Assembly (NCBI GenBank): GCA_963796195.1
Contig: CAWCKS010000014.1
Location: 248,001 to 312,000, forward strand
Length of the DNA stretch: 64,000 nt
Direction of reading: 5' to 3'
DNA from: CAWCKS01 sp963796195
GTDB lineage: Bacteria; Pseudomonadota; Alphaproteobacteria; Rhizobiales; Xanthobacteraceae
The first letter of the stretch is position 1. The number at the start of each line of letters is the position of its first letter. The position numbers were made by a program, and so were the translations under genes. This document shows positions 21,014 to 30,181 of this stretch, one piece after another. The notes under the pieces were generated by a model that was not told the origin of the DNA, did not search any database, and saw nothing but the letters and a program-made list of their open reading frames with translations.

Positions 21014-22398
21014 AGTCCGGCCACGGCAGGCAGAGGCTTCACCCGCGATCCACGCTCGCGCTTGAGCAATTCGGCGATCAGGAAAGCCATGTCGATCGAC
21101 TGCTCGGCATTCAGCCGGGGATCGCAGACCGTGTGATAGCGGTCGTTGAGATCCTCATCCGTGATGGCACGCGCGCCGCCGGTGCACTCGGTGACATCCT
21201 TGCCGGTCATCTCGAGGTGCACGCCGCCGGCGTGGGTGCCTTCCGCGGTATGCGCCGCGAAGAACGCCTTCACCTCGGAGACGATGCGGTCGAACGGCCG
21301 TGTCTTGTAGCCGGTGGTCGAGGTGATGGTATTGCCGTGCATCGGATCGCACGACCAGACCACGATGCGACCCTCGCGTTTCACTGCGCGGAGCAGTGTC
21401 GGCAGGCAATCGGCGACCTTGTCGGAGCCGAAGCGAGTAATCAGCGTGATGCGGCCAGCTTCGTTGTCCGGATTGAGCACGTCGAGCAGGCGGATCAGTT
21501 CGTCGCCCTTCAGCGACGGCCCGCACTTTATACCGATCGGGTTCTTGATGCCGCGGAAATATTCGACGTGGCCGTTCTCGGGCTGCCGGGTGCGGTCGCC
21601 GATCCAGATCATGTGGCCCGAGGTGGCGTACCAGTCGCCCGTTGTTGAATCGACGCGGGTCATCGCTTGCTCGTAGCCGAGCAGCAGCGCCTCATGGCTG
21701 GTGTAGAAATCAGTCGCGCGCAGCTCGGGGTGGCTTTCGAGATCGAGGCCGCAGGCGCGCATGAAGTCCAGCGCTTCCGAGATGCGGTCGGCGAGCTCGC
21801 GGTAGCGGCGCGACTGCGGCGAGTCCTTCACGAAGCCGAGCATCCACTGATGCACGCTGCCGAGATTGGCGAAGCCGCCGGTTGCAAACGCGCGCAGCAG
21901 GTTGAGCGTCGCGGCGGACTGGCGATAGGCCATCAGCTGGCGCTGCGGATCGGGCGTGCGCGCTTCCTTGGTGAAGGCGAAGTCGTTGACGATATCGCCG
22001 CGGTAGCTCGGCAGGCTCACGCCATTCACCGTCTCGTTCGGCGACGAGCGCGGCTTGGCGAACTGCCCGGCGATGCGGCCGACCTTCACCACCGGCAATG
22101 CGCCGGCATAGGTCAGCACCACAGCCATCTGCAGGAACACGCGGAAGAAGTCGCGGATATTGTTGGCGCCATGCTCGGCGAAGCTCTCGGCGCAGTCGCC
22201 GCCCTGGAGCAGGAAGGCCTCGCCCCTGGCGACCCGGGCCAGCGATTTCTTCAGATTGCGCGCCTCACCGGCAAACACCAGCGGGGGAAAGGTCGCAAGC
22301 TGCGCCTCGACCTCGGCGAGCGCCTTGAGGTCGGGATAGTCAGGAACTTGCAGCACCGGCTTCGAACGCCAGCTCTCGGGTGTCCACCGCTCGGACAT
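21010..22398 (-). CDS. Class II 3-deoxy-7-phosphoheptulonate synthase (DAHP synthase)
   Basis: First step of the shikimate pathway, joining phosphoenolpyruvate and erythrose 4-phosphate. The sequence is of the plant-like class II type (462 residues): MSERWTPESWRSKPVLQVPD at the start, FLLQGGDCAESFAEHGA with the metal-binding Cys, KVGRIAGQFAKPRSSP, IKCGPSLKGDELIRLL, VVWSCDPMHGN and HLEMTGKDVTECTGGA. The ATG at 22398 fits the known N-terminus better than the longer open frame to 22437. The 4-bp overlap with dgkA suggests coupling, though the two functions are unrelated. Confidence 0.94.
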   Translation of the reverse strand: MSERWTPESWRSKPVLQVPDYPDLKALAEVEAQLATFPPLVFAGEARNLKKSLARVARGEAFLLQGGDCAESFAEHGANNIRDFFRVFLQMAVVLTYAGALPVVKVGRIAGQFAKPRSSPNETVNGVSLPSYRGDIVNDFAFTKEARTPDPQRQLMAYRQSAATLNLLRAFATGGFANLGSVHQWMLGFVKDSPQSRRYRELADRISEALDFMRACGLDLESHPELRATDFYTSHEALLLGYEQAMTRVDSTTGDWYATSGHMIWIGDRTRQPENGHVEYFRGIKNPIGIKCGPSLKGDELIRLLDVLNPDNEAGRITLITRFGSDKVADCLPTLLRAVKREGRIVVWSCDPMHGNTITSTTGYKTRPFDRIVSEVKAFFAAHTAEGTHAGGVHLEMTGKDVTECTGGARAITDEDLNDRYHTVCDPRLNAEQSIDMAFLIAELLKRERGSRVKPLPAVAGL

Positions 22399-22568
22399 GG
22401 TCGGCCTTGCTCCAGAAAGACCGCTCTGTGCCCTCAAAAGCGGTCGGTTGCGGGCAGCTTATACACAGGGGGCAACAACCACGCCAGTTGGAATCCGCCC
22501 TGCAAGTCAAGACCTTGCAGGCAAGGTCAAATTTGCCTTTGATGCTGAAGTCCAGGGGCAGTTCTAAA

Positions 22569-23441
22569 ATGGACGCGGTCACAGACGACGTCTTCGTCGA
22601 CGACATCAGATTTCAGGGCGTCGACGGCTATTCGCTGGCCGCGACCCTGTTCATGCCGCGTGGGCCCCGGCATCAAGCCATCCTGATCAACTCGGCGACC
22701 GCGGTACCGCGCAAGATCTACGCAGGCTATGCCACCTACCTCGCCGGCCGCGGCAACGTCGTCGTCACCTACGACTATCGCGGCATCGGCGGCTCGAAGC
22801 CGGCGACGCTCAAAGGCTTCGAGACCTCGATGTCGGATTGGGCGGCGCGCGACGTCACGGCGGCGGTGACCTACATGCGCGCGCGCTGGCCGACGATGCG
22901 GCTCAACTATGTCGGACACTCCTTCGGCGCCCAGGCGCTTGGCTTGTTGCCGAACAACAACCACGTCTCGCGCGCGCTGTTCGTCGCTGGCCAGGCCGCC
23001 TATTGGGGCCTGATGACCGGCAACGAGCGCTATCGCGTCTACGCTTTGTTGAACTACATCGGCAAGCCGATCACGCAGATCGTGGGCTACGCGCCGGGCA
23101 AGCTCGGCATCGGCGAAGACTTGCCGAAGGGCGTGTTTCTGGAATGGACGAAGTGGGTCAACAACAAGCGTTACCTGTTCGACGACCCGACGCTGAAGAC
23201 GCTCGCTAATTTCGCACACTATCGCGGCGCGCTGCGCGCGCTGTCGTTCAGCGATGACCCGTGGGCGCCGATCGCCGCAGTCGAGCTGTTATGCTCCGGC
23301 TTCACCGCGACGAAGCCGAACGTGGTGTCGATCTCACCAAAACACGTCGGCGCAGGCAAGATCGGCCACCTCGGATTCTTCCGCCCTGAGAACCGCGACC
23401 GGCTCTGGAAGGATTCGGCCAACTGGCTGCTGACGAGTTAG
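22569..23441 (+). CDS. Alpha/beta hydrolase, predicted
   Basis: A 290-residue serine hydrolase fold of the predicted alpha/beta hydrolase group COG4757. It has ILINSATAVPRKIYAGYATY near residue 40, VVTYDYRGIGGSKP (oxyanion side) and the nucleophile elbow VGHSFGAQALGLLP with Ser at about 118. His near the C-terminus (KIGHLGFFRPENRDRLW) would complete the triad. The start is ATG at 22569; an upstream open frame exists but lacks family similarity. It is divergent from the DAHP synthase gene across 170 bp. Substrate unknown. Confidence 0.85.
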   Translation: MDAVTDDVFVDDIRFQGVDGYSLAATLFMPRGPRHQAILINSATAVPRKIYAGYATYLAGRGNVVVTYDYRGIGGSKPATLKGFETSMSDWAARDVTAAVTYMRARWPTMRLNYVGHSFGAQALGLLPNNNHVSRALFVAGQAAYWGLMTGNERYRVYALLNYIGKPITQIVGYAPGKLGIGEDLPKGVFLEWTKWVNNKRYLFDDPTLKTLANFAHYRGALRALSFSDDPWAPIAAVELLCSGFTATKPNVVSISPKHVGAGKIGHLGFFRPENRDRLWKDSANWLLTS

Positions 23442-23452
23442 ATTCTTGATTT

Positions 23453-23523
23453 ACGCATGTACTTTTGGACAAACGAAGACGTTTGTCCGCGAAAACCGGT
23501 GTCCACTCTTCCGGGACATGCGC
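23453..23523. repeat. Intergenic palindromic repeat, family C
   Basis: Reads ACGCATGTACTTTTGGACAA through GAAAACCGGTGTCCACT to CCGGGACATGCGC, with an internal palindrome GGACAAACG..CGTTTGTCC. It resembles the dispersed element with ACCGGTxxCCACTTTTCCGG seen between genes in Bradyrhizobium-group genomes. It separates the convergent hydrolase and gor genes. Confidence 0.75.
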
Positions 23524-23525
23524 GG

Positions 23526-24911
23526 TTACTCCGCCGCCGCCTCACGCACGTAGCGCCCAGTCGGCGTGCGCATCGTCACGAGTTCTTCGGCGGCGGACGG
23601 GTGCAGCGCCATGGTCGCATCGAAATCAGCCTTGGTCGCGTTCATCTTCACCGCGATGCCGACGGCCTGGATGATCTCCGCCGCATCGGGCCCGACGATG
23701 TGGCAGCCGACCACGCGGTCGGTCTCACCATCGACCAGAAGCTTCATCAGGATGCGGGTGTCGCGCCCCGACAGCGTCGCCTTCATCGGCTTGAACAGCG
23801 CCTTGTAGACGTCGACCTTGGCGAACCGCATGCGCGCCTGTTGTTCGGTCAAGCCGACCGTGCCGACTTCTGGCTGCGAGAAGACGGCCGTCGGCACATC
23901 ATTGTGGTCAACGCGCGTTGGCCTGTTGCCGAACAGGGTGTCGGCGAAGGCGTGACCTTCGCGGATCGCGACCGGCGTCAGATTGAGCCGGTGCGTGACA
24001 TCGCCGACCGCGTAGATGTGCGGCACGGACGTCTGCGAGAACGGATCGACCTTGATGCCGCCCGTTTTCGCGTCGAGTTCGACGCCGGCTTTCTCGAGGC
24101 CCAGCGTCGCCACGTTGGCGATGCGGCCGATCGCGAACATTACCTGGTCGGTGACGATGCGCCGCTCGTCGGACAAGACGCTCGTGAACTCCTTGCCGTG
24201 CTTCTCGACCGCATGCACGGTGCAGCCGGTGAGGATGCGAATGCCGAGCTTCTCCATCTCGCCGCGAAGATGCGCACGCACGTCATCATCGAAGCCGCGT
24301 AAAATATTCTCGCCGCGATAGACCAGCGTCACCTCGGAGCCGAAGCCGGCGAAGATGCAGGCGAACTCCAGCGCGATATAGCCGCCGCCCTGGATCAGGA
24401 TGCGCTTCGGCAGCACCGGCAGATGAAACACTTCGTTCGAGGAGATGACGTGCTCGATGCCGCGGATCGCGGTGCCGTGGTTCGGCGTCGCGCCGACCGC
24501 GATCAACACATGCTTTGCGCGCACCTTCTCGCCGGTCGAAAGTCTCAGTGTGTGCGGGTCTTCAAATACCGCGCGCGCCTTGACGATCTTGGCGCCCGAT
24601 TTCTCGACGTTCGTCGTGTAGGCCGCCTCGAGCCGGGCGATCTCCTTGTCCTTGTTGGCGATCAGCGTCGGCCAGTCGAACGAATGCGCGCCGATCGACC
24701 AGCCGTAGCCGGCGGCATCCTCGATGTCGTGGCGGACGTGGGAGGCGTAGACCAGGAGCTTTTTCGGCACGCAGCCGCGGATCACGCAAGTGCCGCCGAC
24801 GCGGTATTCCTCGGCGACGAGGACCTTGGCGCCGTAGCCCGCGGCGATCCGCGCCGCGCGCACGCCGCCGGAGCCGCCGCCGATCACGAACAGGTCGACA
24901 TCTTCCGCCAT
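23526..24911 (-). CDS. gor: Glutathione-disulfide reductase
   Basis: NADPH-dependent flavoprotein, 461 residues, keeping glutathione reduced in the cytoplasm. The FAD-binding start FVIGGGSGGVRAARIAAGYG, the redox disulfide GGTCVIRGCVPKK (Cys 42 and 47), the second nucleotide site IQGGGYIALEFACIFAGFGS, and the C-terminal MALHPSAAEELVTM with the catalytic His-Pro are all present. It follows rpiA and a DUF2059 gene on the same strand (50 bp gap), a gene order common in this group. Confidence 0.95.
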   Translation of the reverse strand: MAEDVDLFVIGGGSGGVRAARIAAGYGAKVLVAEEYRVGGTCVIRGCVPKKLLVYASHVRHDIEDAAGYGWSIGAHSFDWPTLIANKDKEIARLEAAYTTNVEKSGAKIVKARAVFEDPHTLRLSTGEKVRAKHVLIAVGATPNHGTAIRGIEHVISSNEVFHLPVLPKRILIQGGGYIALEFACIFAGFGSEVTLVYRGENILRGFDDDVRAHLRGEMEKLGIRILTGCTVHAVEKHGKEFTSVLSDERRIVTDQVMFAIGRIANVATLGLEKAGVELDAKTGGIKVDPFSQTSVPHIYAVGDVTHRLNLTPVAIREGHAFADTLFGNRPTRVDHNDVPTAVFSQPEVGTVGLTEQQARMRFAKVDVYKALFKPMKATLSGRDTRILMKLLVDGETDRVVGCHIVGPDAAEIIQAVGIAVKMNATKADFDATMALHPSAAEELVTMRTPTGRYVREAAAE

Positions 24912-24961
24912 CGCCTCACCTTCTTCTTTCTTGCGCGGCCCTCGTCTTGCCCGACCTTAAA

Positions 24962-25472
24962 TCAGTTGATCGGCTTGCCGCGCTTTTTCATCTCCTCGTG
25001 GAATTTTCCGTCCACTTCATCACCGAACTTCTGGCTCCAGCTCCGCATGAATTGCAGACTAGCGGCGATCGTCTTCGGCTCCTGTACCAACACCTTCTTG
25101 CCGAGCGGCGACTTGTAAAAGTTCAGCAGATCCTTGAGCTCCTGCTCGGTAAAATCCGTGGCGTAGAGTCTGCGCCATTTCAGTTCCCATTTCCGCGTCG
25201 CGGCCCTGAAGATCCTGCGCCAGCTTGGCCGCGATTTCGTTGATATCCTTCTGGTAGCTGATGTTGTTCTGCATCAGCTGGGTCTTGACTTGATCGATCA
25301 AGCCGGGAACAGCATTGTCGTAGACTGAAAATGCGCCCTTCAGCTCGAGCAACTGGCGTGCGGTCGCGATCGCGCTTGCCGACGGCTGTTGCTGCGCCGA
25401 CGCAACACCGAATAACAGGCTCATCGCTGATACGACGACCGCAGCAAGAATTGCGCGCGCGGTAATCTTCAT
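24962..25472 (-). CDS. Exported DUF2059 domain protein, frameshifted
   Basis: A secreted protein of about 169 residues with a signal peptide (MKITARAILAAVVVSAMSLL through ASAQQQ). The first part has ATARQLLELKGAFSVYDNAV and DINEIAAKLAQDL; the frame breaks at about 25168-25174. The next frame carries LYATDFTEQELKDLLNFYKS and PLGKKVLVQEP, the DUF2059 core, ending MKKRGKPIN at 24962. It lies 13 bp after rpiA and 50 bp before gor. Function unknown; an envelope location is inferred from the signal peptide. Confidence 0.83.
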
Positions 25473-25485
25473 TCTCTCGTCTCCC

Positions 25486-26205
25486 TCACCGGCCCTGCGG
25501 CCGTTCCAACACTCGCACACCGTCAGGCTCGGCCAGGATGACCTTGCTCGCGGTGCCGACAAAAAGTCCGTGCTCGACCACGCCGGGGATCACGTTCAGC
25601 GCGGCTGCGAGCGATGCAGCCGCGTCGATCCGTTCGCACCTGGCGTCGACGATCCAGTGGCCGCCATCGGTGACAAAACAATGTCCATCGCGCCCCTGTC
25701 GCAGCGTGATCTCGGCCTTGATCCCGTGGCGCGCCAGCACCTCGGCGATGGCCTGGCGCGTTGCGCCAAGCCCGAACGGCACGACCTCGATCGGCAGCGG
25801 GAAGCGTCCGAGCCGCTCCACCCATTTGCTGCCGTCGGCGATCACGGTCATCCGCGTCGACGCGGTCGCAACGATCTTCTCGCGCAACAGCGCGCCGCCG
25901 CCGCCCTTGATCAGGTCAAGATTGTGATCGACCTCGTCGGCCCCGTCGACGGTGAGGTCGAGATGGGGGATGTCGTCCAGTGTCGCGAGCGGAATACCGC
26001 ACGCGGCGGCCTGCGCATGGGTTGCTTCGGAGGTGGGCACGCCGACCACCTTGAGTCCGGCGCGCACCTTCGCACCGAGCAATTCGACGAAGTGCCGCGC
26101 CGTCGAGCCGGTACCGAGCCCGAGCTTCATGCCATCGCGCACGTCATCGAGCGCGCGCGCCGCGGCGTCGCGTTTCAGGCTCTCGATGTCGACTGATCCG
26201 GCCAA
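25486..26205 (-). CDS. rpiA: Ribose-5-phosphate isomerase A
   Basis: Interconverts ribose 5-phosphate and ribulose 5-phosphate in the pentose phosphate and Calvin pathways. 239 residues with GLGTGSTARHFVELLG (phosphate loop), VGVPTSEATHAQA, LDLTVDGADEVDHNLDLIKG (catalytic Asp/Glu) and GGGGALLREKIVA. Length and motifs are normal. It is the first gene of rpiA / DUF2059 / gor and is divergent from gph across 150 bp, so that gap holds both promoters. Confidence 0.95.
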   Translation of the reverse strand: MAGSVDIESLKRDAAARALDDVRDGMKLGLGTGSTARHFVELLGAKVRAGLKVVGVPTSEATHAQAAACGIPLATLDDIPHLDLTVDGADEVDHNLDLIKGGGGALLREKIVATASTRMTVIADGSKWVERLGRFPLPIEVVPFGLGATRQAIAEVLARHGIKAEITLRQGRDGHCFVTDGGHWIVDARCERIDAAASLAAALNVIPGVVEHGLFVGTASKVILAEPDGVRVLERPQGR

Positions 26206-26355
26206 GGATGATGTTACCCAGCTACGAGCTTGACGGGCTATCTAGCGTCGATTGCGGCCAAGTAACAGCCCGAAAACACGTGAAGAACCCGCCATTTGCA
26301 TGAATTTGCTGAGCTTGTTCTTGCCTATCGCGGCCGCTGCCGATAGCGATCCTGC

Positions 26356-27030
26356 ATGACCTCCGTCTCCCCCCTCATCGTCTTCGATCTCGACGGCACA
26401 CTGGTCGACACCGCGCCGGACCTGATTGCCTCGCTCAACGCCATCCTGGCCCGCGAGGGCATGGCGCCGCTGCCGCTGGCAAGTGCCCGCAACATGATCG
26501 GCGGCGGCGCGCGCAAGCTGCTCGAGCGCGGCCTCGAAGCCGAAGGCCGCGCGGTCACGGCGGCCGAGATGGATCGATTGTTCGCGGATTTCATCGCGCA
26601 TTACGCCGCTCACATCGCCGACCATTCGCGGCCGTTCGAGGGTCTTGAGACAGCACTCGATCAGCTCAGCGCCGCGGGCTGCATGCTGGCGGTCTGCACC
26701 AACAAGCTCGAATGGCTGTCGAAGCGATTGCTCGACAAACTGGCGCTTAGCACGAGGTTCGCCGCGGTGTGCGGCGCCGACACGTTTGGCGTGGCGAAGC
26801 CCGATCCAGTTATCCTCAGGCAGACCGTGGTCCGCGCCGGCGGGCAGATCACCTCGACCATCATGGTCGGCGACGCCGGTACCGATGTGGGCGTCGCGCG
26901 GCGCGCCGGCGTGCCGGTGATCGGGGTGACGTTCGGCTACACGGAAGTTCCCATCGCGGAGCTGAACCCGGACATTGTGATCTCCCATATGCGGGAACTG
27001 CCCGGTGCGGTCTCAGGCCTGCTGGGCTGA
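26356..27030 (+). CDS. gph: Phosphoglycolate phosphatase-like HAD hydrolase
   Basis: HAD-superfamily phosphatase of 224 residues. Motif I is VFDLDGTLVDTAPDL (nucleophile Asp 11, acid Asp 13), motif II is LAVCTNKLEW, motif III surrounds VAKPDP, and motif IV is MVGDAGTDVGVARRAG. The helical cap with LNAILAREGMAPLPLASAR suits the Gph/CbbZ branch, which removes 2-phosphoglycolate. The neighbouring rpiA supports a carbon-metabolism role. Complete, no shift. Confidence 0.87.
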   Translation: MTSVSPLIVFDLDGTLVDTAPDLIASLNAILAREGMAPLPLASARNMIGGGARKLLERGLEAEGRAVTAAEMDRLFADFIAHYAAHIADHSRPFEGLETALDQLSAAGCMLAVCTNKLEWLSKRLLDKLALSTRFAAVCGADTFGVAKPDPVILRQTVVRAGGQITSTIMVGDAGTDVGVARRAGVPVIGVTFGYTEVPIAELNPDIVISHMRELPGAVSGLLG

Positions 27031-27232
27031 CCCGGCGCAGCCAACGTAACGAGCTACCGCTCTGGACGACTTCGCAAATCCAGCTTTTCAGACCGTACTC
27101 AGAGATTACATGTCCAGCCGCCGTTAACCTTTTGGTAACGGATTGTTTTCCGGCCGTTGCGCGGGGTTCGCGACGCTCCTATGGTTCCGTTGGGGATGCG
27201 GCGGTTCGCCGCATAAATACGACGGGTGGAGT

Positions 27233-27754
27233 ATGCGCCGCGCAGTGGTCCTGGCCGCAGCAGGCATTGGCCTTGCTGGCTGCTCTTCGTTTTCGCTGCC
27301 TTCGATGGACTTCTTCACACCGGCGCCACCGATCGTCACGCTGCAGCTTGAGTCCAAGCCCGAGGGCGCGACAGCAACCACATCCGCTGGCGCGAGCTGC
27401 CGGACTCCCTGTGCGCTGCAGGTCGCCGCGACCCCAGGATTGACCGTGACCTATACGCTCGATCGGCACCTGCCCCAGTCGGTCACGCTGCAGACTGCCC
27501 AGCATCAGGGGCCGCCGGCATCGGATGGCACTGCGCCGATCGTGACTGATTTCGATCAGAATCCAGTGTTCGTTGAACTGCAGCCGCTTGTTCCTCCGAA
27601 GAAAATGCACAAACCGCCGCCCAAGAAGCGTGTCGCGCGGCCGAAGCCACCGCCGACCGACGCCGCCGCGCCACCGCCGCCGCCGGCCGCGTCCTCGTCT
27701 TCGCCGCCGGCCTCGAGCCCGTTCCCGCCGCCCCCGCCGCCGGCGTCCCGCTAG
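27233..27754 (+). CDS. Lipoprotein with proline/lysine-rich tail, unknown function
   Basis: 173 residues starting at the ATG preceded by GGTGGAG. The N-terminus ends in a lipobox LAGC-SS (Cys about 16), so it is a predicted lipoprotein. The middle ESKPEGATATTSAGASCRTP followed by PCALQVAATPG resembles a PEGA-like beta-strand module. The last third is low complexity: KKMHKPPPKKRVARPKPPP, then long runs of Pro, Ala and Ser. The tail suggests a periplasm- or wall-spanning extension. Function not recognised. Confidence 0.8.
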   Translation: MRRAVVLAAAGIGLAGCSSFSLPSMDFFTPAPPIVTLQLESKPEGATATTSAGASCRTPCALQVAATPGLTVTYTLDRHLPQSVTLQTAQHQGPPASDGTAPIVTDFDQNPVFVELQPLVPPKKMHKPPPKKRVARPKPPPTDAAAPPPPPAASSSSPPASSPFPPPPPPASR

Positions 27755-27756
27755 CT

Positions 27757-27830
27757 CAAAGCATGATCCGGAAAAGCATGCCCTCGACTTGATCGGGGGT
27801 GGCTACCGGTTTTCCGATCAGATGATGTTC
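27757..27830. repeat. Intergenic palindromic repeat, family C variant
   Basis: Contains AAAGCATGATCCGGAAAAGC and, after an inserted stretch, GGCTACCGGTTTTCCGATCA; the arms GATCCGGAAAA and TTTTCCGATC are near-inverted. It is related to the repeat at 23453-23523 (ACCGGT and CATG elements). It lies between the lipoprotein gene and moaA. Confidence 0.65.
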
Positions 27831-27928
27831 AATCAAATGACCGGCTTTACGGTTGCCCAGGCCGCTCGCCGCACATAAGTTGAGCTCAATCAAAGGAATG
27901 CGCGGATCGTCCGTGCACAAGGCGTTTG

Positions 27929-28948
27929 ATGCTCGAGCGGTCGTCCCCCACACCAGCAATGATCGATCCGTTTGGTCGACGGATCAGCTATCTGCGCGTG
28001 TCTGTGACCGACCGCTGCGATTTCCGCTGTGTGTACTGCATGGCGGAGGACATGACGTTCCTGCCGAAGGCGGACTTGCTGACGCTCGAGGAACTCGACC
28101 GGCTCTGCTCGGTGTTCATCGCCAGGGGCGTGCGCAAGTTGCGCCTGACCGGCGGCGAGCCGCTGGTTCGCCGCAATGTGATGTCGCTGATCCGCTCATT
28201 GTCGCGGCATCTGAAGAGCGGCGCGCTCGATGAACTGACGCTGACCACCAACGGCTCGCAGCTCGCGCGCTTCGCCGGCGAGCTCGCGGAGTGCGGCGTG
28301 CGCCGGCTCAACGTCTCGCTCGACACGCTCGAGGCCGCGAAATTCCGCGAGATCACCCGCTGGGGCGACCTCGACAAGGTGCTGGCGGGAATCGATGCGG
28401 CGCAAGCCGCGGGCCTGCGCATCAAGATCAACGCGGTCGCACTAAAAGGCGTCAACGACGAGGAAATCCCGGCGCTGATCGAGTGGGCGCACGGCCGCGA
28501 CATGGACCTGACGCTGATCGAGGTGATGCCGATGGGCGAAATCGGCGTCGGCCGCATCGATCAATACCTGCCGCTGTCGATGGTGCGAGCCAATCTCGAG
28601 CGCCGCTACACGCTGACCGAGCTGCCCGACAACACCGGCGGGCCGGCGCGCTACGTGCGCGTTGCCGAGACCGGCGGCCGGCTCGGCTTCATCACGCCGA
28701 TGACGCACAATTTCTGCGAAGCCTGCAACCGCGTGCGCATCACCTGCACCGGCACGATCCACACCTGCCTCGGCCAGGAGGACGCCACCGATCTGCGCCG
28801 GCCGCTGCGCGCTTCCGCCGATGACGCACTCGTCAGCGACGCGATCGACCGCGCCATCGGCACCAAGCCCAAGGGCCACGACTTCATCATCGACCGTCGT
28901 CATAACCGGCCGAGCGTCAGCCGCCACATGAGCGTCACCGGCGGCTGA
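27929..28948 (+). CDS. moaA: GTP 3',8-cyclase, molybdenum cofactor biosynthesis
   Basis: Radical-SAM enzyme for the first step of molybdopterin synthesis. The N-terminal cluster motif is CDFRCVYC (Cys 30, 34 and 37), followed by the LRLTGGEPLVRRNVMSL SAM site. The second, substrate-binding cluster is FCEACNRVRITCTG plus a distal CLGQE. 339 residues from ATG 27929; MIDPFGRR at 27959 is an alternative start. Molybdenum enzymes such as the SoeA-like protein in this window depend on this pathway. Confidence 0.95.
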   Translation: MLERSSPTPAMIDPFGRRISYLRVSVTDRCDFRCVYCMAEDMTFLPKADLLTLEELDRLCSVFIARGVRKLRLTGGEPLVRRNVMSLIRSLSRHLKSGALDELTLTTNGSQLARFAGELAECGVRRLNVSLDTLEAAKFREITRWGDLDKVLAGIDAAQAAGLRIKINAVALKGVNDEEIPALIEWAHGRDMDLTLIEVMPMGEIGVGRIDQYLPLSMVRANLERRYTLTELPDNTGGPARYVRVAETGGRLGFITPMTHNFCEACNRVRITCTGTIHTCLGQEDATDLRRPLRASADDALVSDAIDRAIGTKPKGHDFIIDRRHNRPSVSRHMSVTGG

Positions 28949-28993
28949 GTGCAGTCAGCACTCCGCGGCTCAAGCTTCATTCAGGAGAAGAGA

Positions 28994-29173
28994 TTGGAGT
29001 CCACAGCCGGAGTGATCCTGGTCGTCGCATCGATCGCCCTGTTGTGGTTCTTCTTCCCGAAGCGCGGGCAGCCCCACCCCTTGCTGCGACTTCCGTTCAT
29101 GCAATCGCTTGTGCCACTGGCGATCGTCATCGCGCTGGCACTCGGCGCGACCATGGCGATTTCCGGAATTTAG
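28994..29173 (+). CDS. 59-residue two-TM small membrane protein, TTG start
   Basis: Starting at TTG 28994, with AGGAG placed six bases before it, the ORF reads ESTAGVILVVASIALLWFFF, a short KRGQPHPLLRLP loop, and a second helix LVPLAIVIALALGATMAISG. A longer GTG-initiated frame from 28949 is possible but lacks a ribosome-binding site. It is 45 bp after moaA and 130 bp before the TerC gene. Two clean helices argue for a real product; function unknown. Confidence 0.6.
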   Translation: MESTAGVILVVASIALLWFFFPKRGQPHPLLRLPFMQSLVPLAIVIALALGATMAISGI

Positions 29174-29303
29174 CGCGTGTCCAGCCGGCCCGCAGGCTCG
29201 ACCCGCCGGGCGGATTCCCAGCGACGATATGGGCCATTCAAAGAGCTAGAGCCCGGCGGCGATTCGATCTAATCCGATCGGACGTTACTGCGAAGGGCAA
29301 CAG

Positions 29304-30086
29304 GTGAGCATATTTTCGGGAGCATCAGGACCGGCGTTCTGGCTGGCCGTCCTCGAAGTTGTTTGGGTCAACATCCTGCTATCGGGCGACAATGCGGTGG
29401 TGATTGCCATGGCCTGTCGTGGCCTTCCACCGCGCGAACGGATGTGGGGCATGGTGATCGGGGCTGGTTTTGCTTCGATCCTGCTGCTCCTGTTCACGGC
29501 GGTCGTCACGGTGCTGATGAAGTTGCCTTATCTCCGGCTGGCCAGCGCGCTGGCGTTGCTGTGGATTGCGGTGAAGCTGCTCGCGCCGCCGCGACACGAC
29601 GCGGAAGACACACCCGAGGCGGTCGAGGACCTCTGGCGCGCGGTGCGCATCGTCGTAGTCGCCGATATCGTGATGAGCCTCGACAATGTCATCGCGATCG
29701 CCGCAATCGCGAAGGGCCAGTACGTGCTGTTGACGCTCGGCCTCATCGTCAGCATTCCGATGGTGATTGCAGGCAGCGCGATCGTCCTGGCGTTGATCGA
29801 AAGGATCCCGGCGCTGGTCTGGGGCGGCGCAGCAGTTCTCGGATGGGTTGCCGGCGACATCTTCGCCAGCGATCCGATCGTGCCGCAGTTGTTCGACCGC
29901 TTCGAGCCGACCAGCATCGATTTTGTCGCGCGCATCGTGGGCGCCGCCCTGGTTCTCGGCTGCGGTGCAATATGGCGCACTCAGCGCAGGCCACCCGCTC
30001 GGCTTCGGCGCGCTGATTCAAGTCTTGGCCAACCAATTTCCCGGTCGCCAGATATGATCGCCTTGTCTCGCGGCTCCCTCAAATGA
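29304..30086 (+). CDS. TerC/YjbE-family integral membrane protein
   Basis: A 260-residue membrane protein with seven or eight helices. Two internal copies of the TerC motif are visible: WVNILLSGDNAVVIAMACRG near residue 23 and VMSLDNVIAIAAIAKG near residue 115, the acidic pair expected to contact a metal ion. TerC relatives export Mn2+ or resist tellurite. The start is GTG 29304. The charged C-terminal tail after TQRRPPARLRR is longer than usual. The 130-bp leader shows no metal-riboswitch structure that I could recognise. Confidence 0.85.
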   Translation: MSIFSGASGPAFWLAVLEVVWVNILLSGDNAVVIAMACRGLPPRERMWGMVIGAGFASILLLLFTAVVTVLMKLPYLRLASALALLWIAVKLLAPPRHDAEDTPEAVEDLWRAVRIVVVADIVMSLDNVIAIAAIAKGQYVLLTLGLIVSIPMVIAGSAIVLALIERIPALVWGGAAVLGWVAGDIFASDPIVPQLFDRFEPTSIDFVARIVGAALVLGCGAIWRTQRRPPARLRRADSSLGQPISRSPDMIALSRGSLK

Positions 30087-30181
30087 TGCATTGACGGCGC
30101 AAATCCGTGCTGAAATGGTGGCTCCGTCGTCCGCTTGCAGCGGCATGGCCAACGATAACGAGAACCGACTAACGGATTGGG

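Noticed and set aside
27031..27110. Possible tRNA on the minus strand (GAGCGGTAGCTCG resembles a D-arm)
   Set aside because: No anticodon stem, T-loop GTTCGA or acceptor pairing follows at the right distance.
29174..29303. Mn2+ (yybP-ykoY) riboswitch before the TerC gene
   Set aside because: The leader lacks the conserved paired loops; only a generic GC-rich stem is visible.
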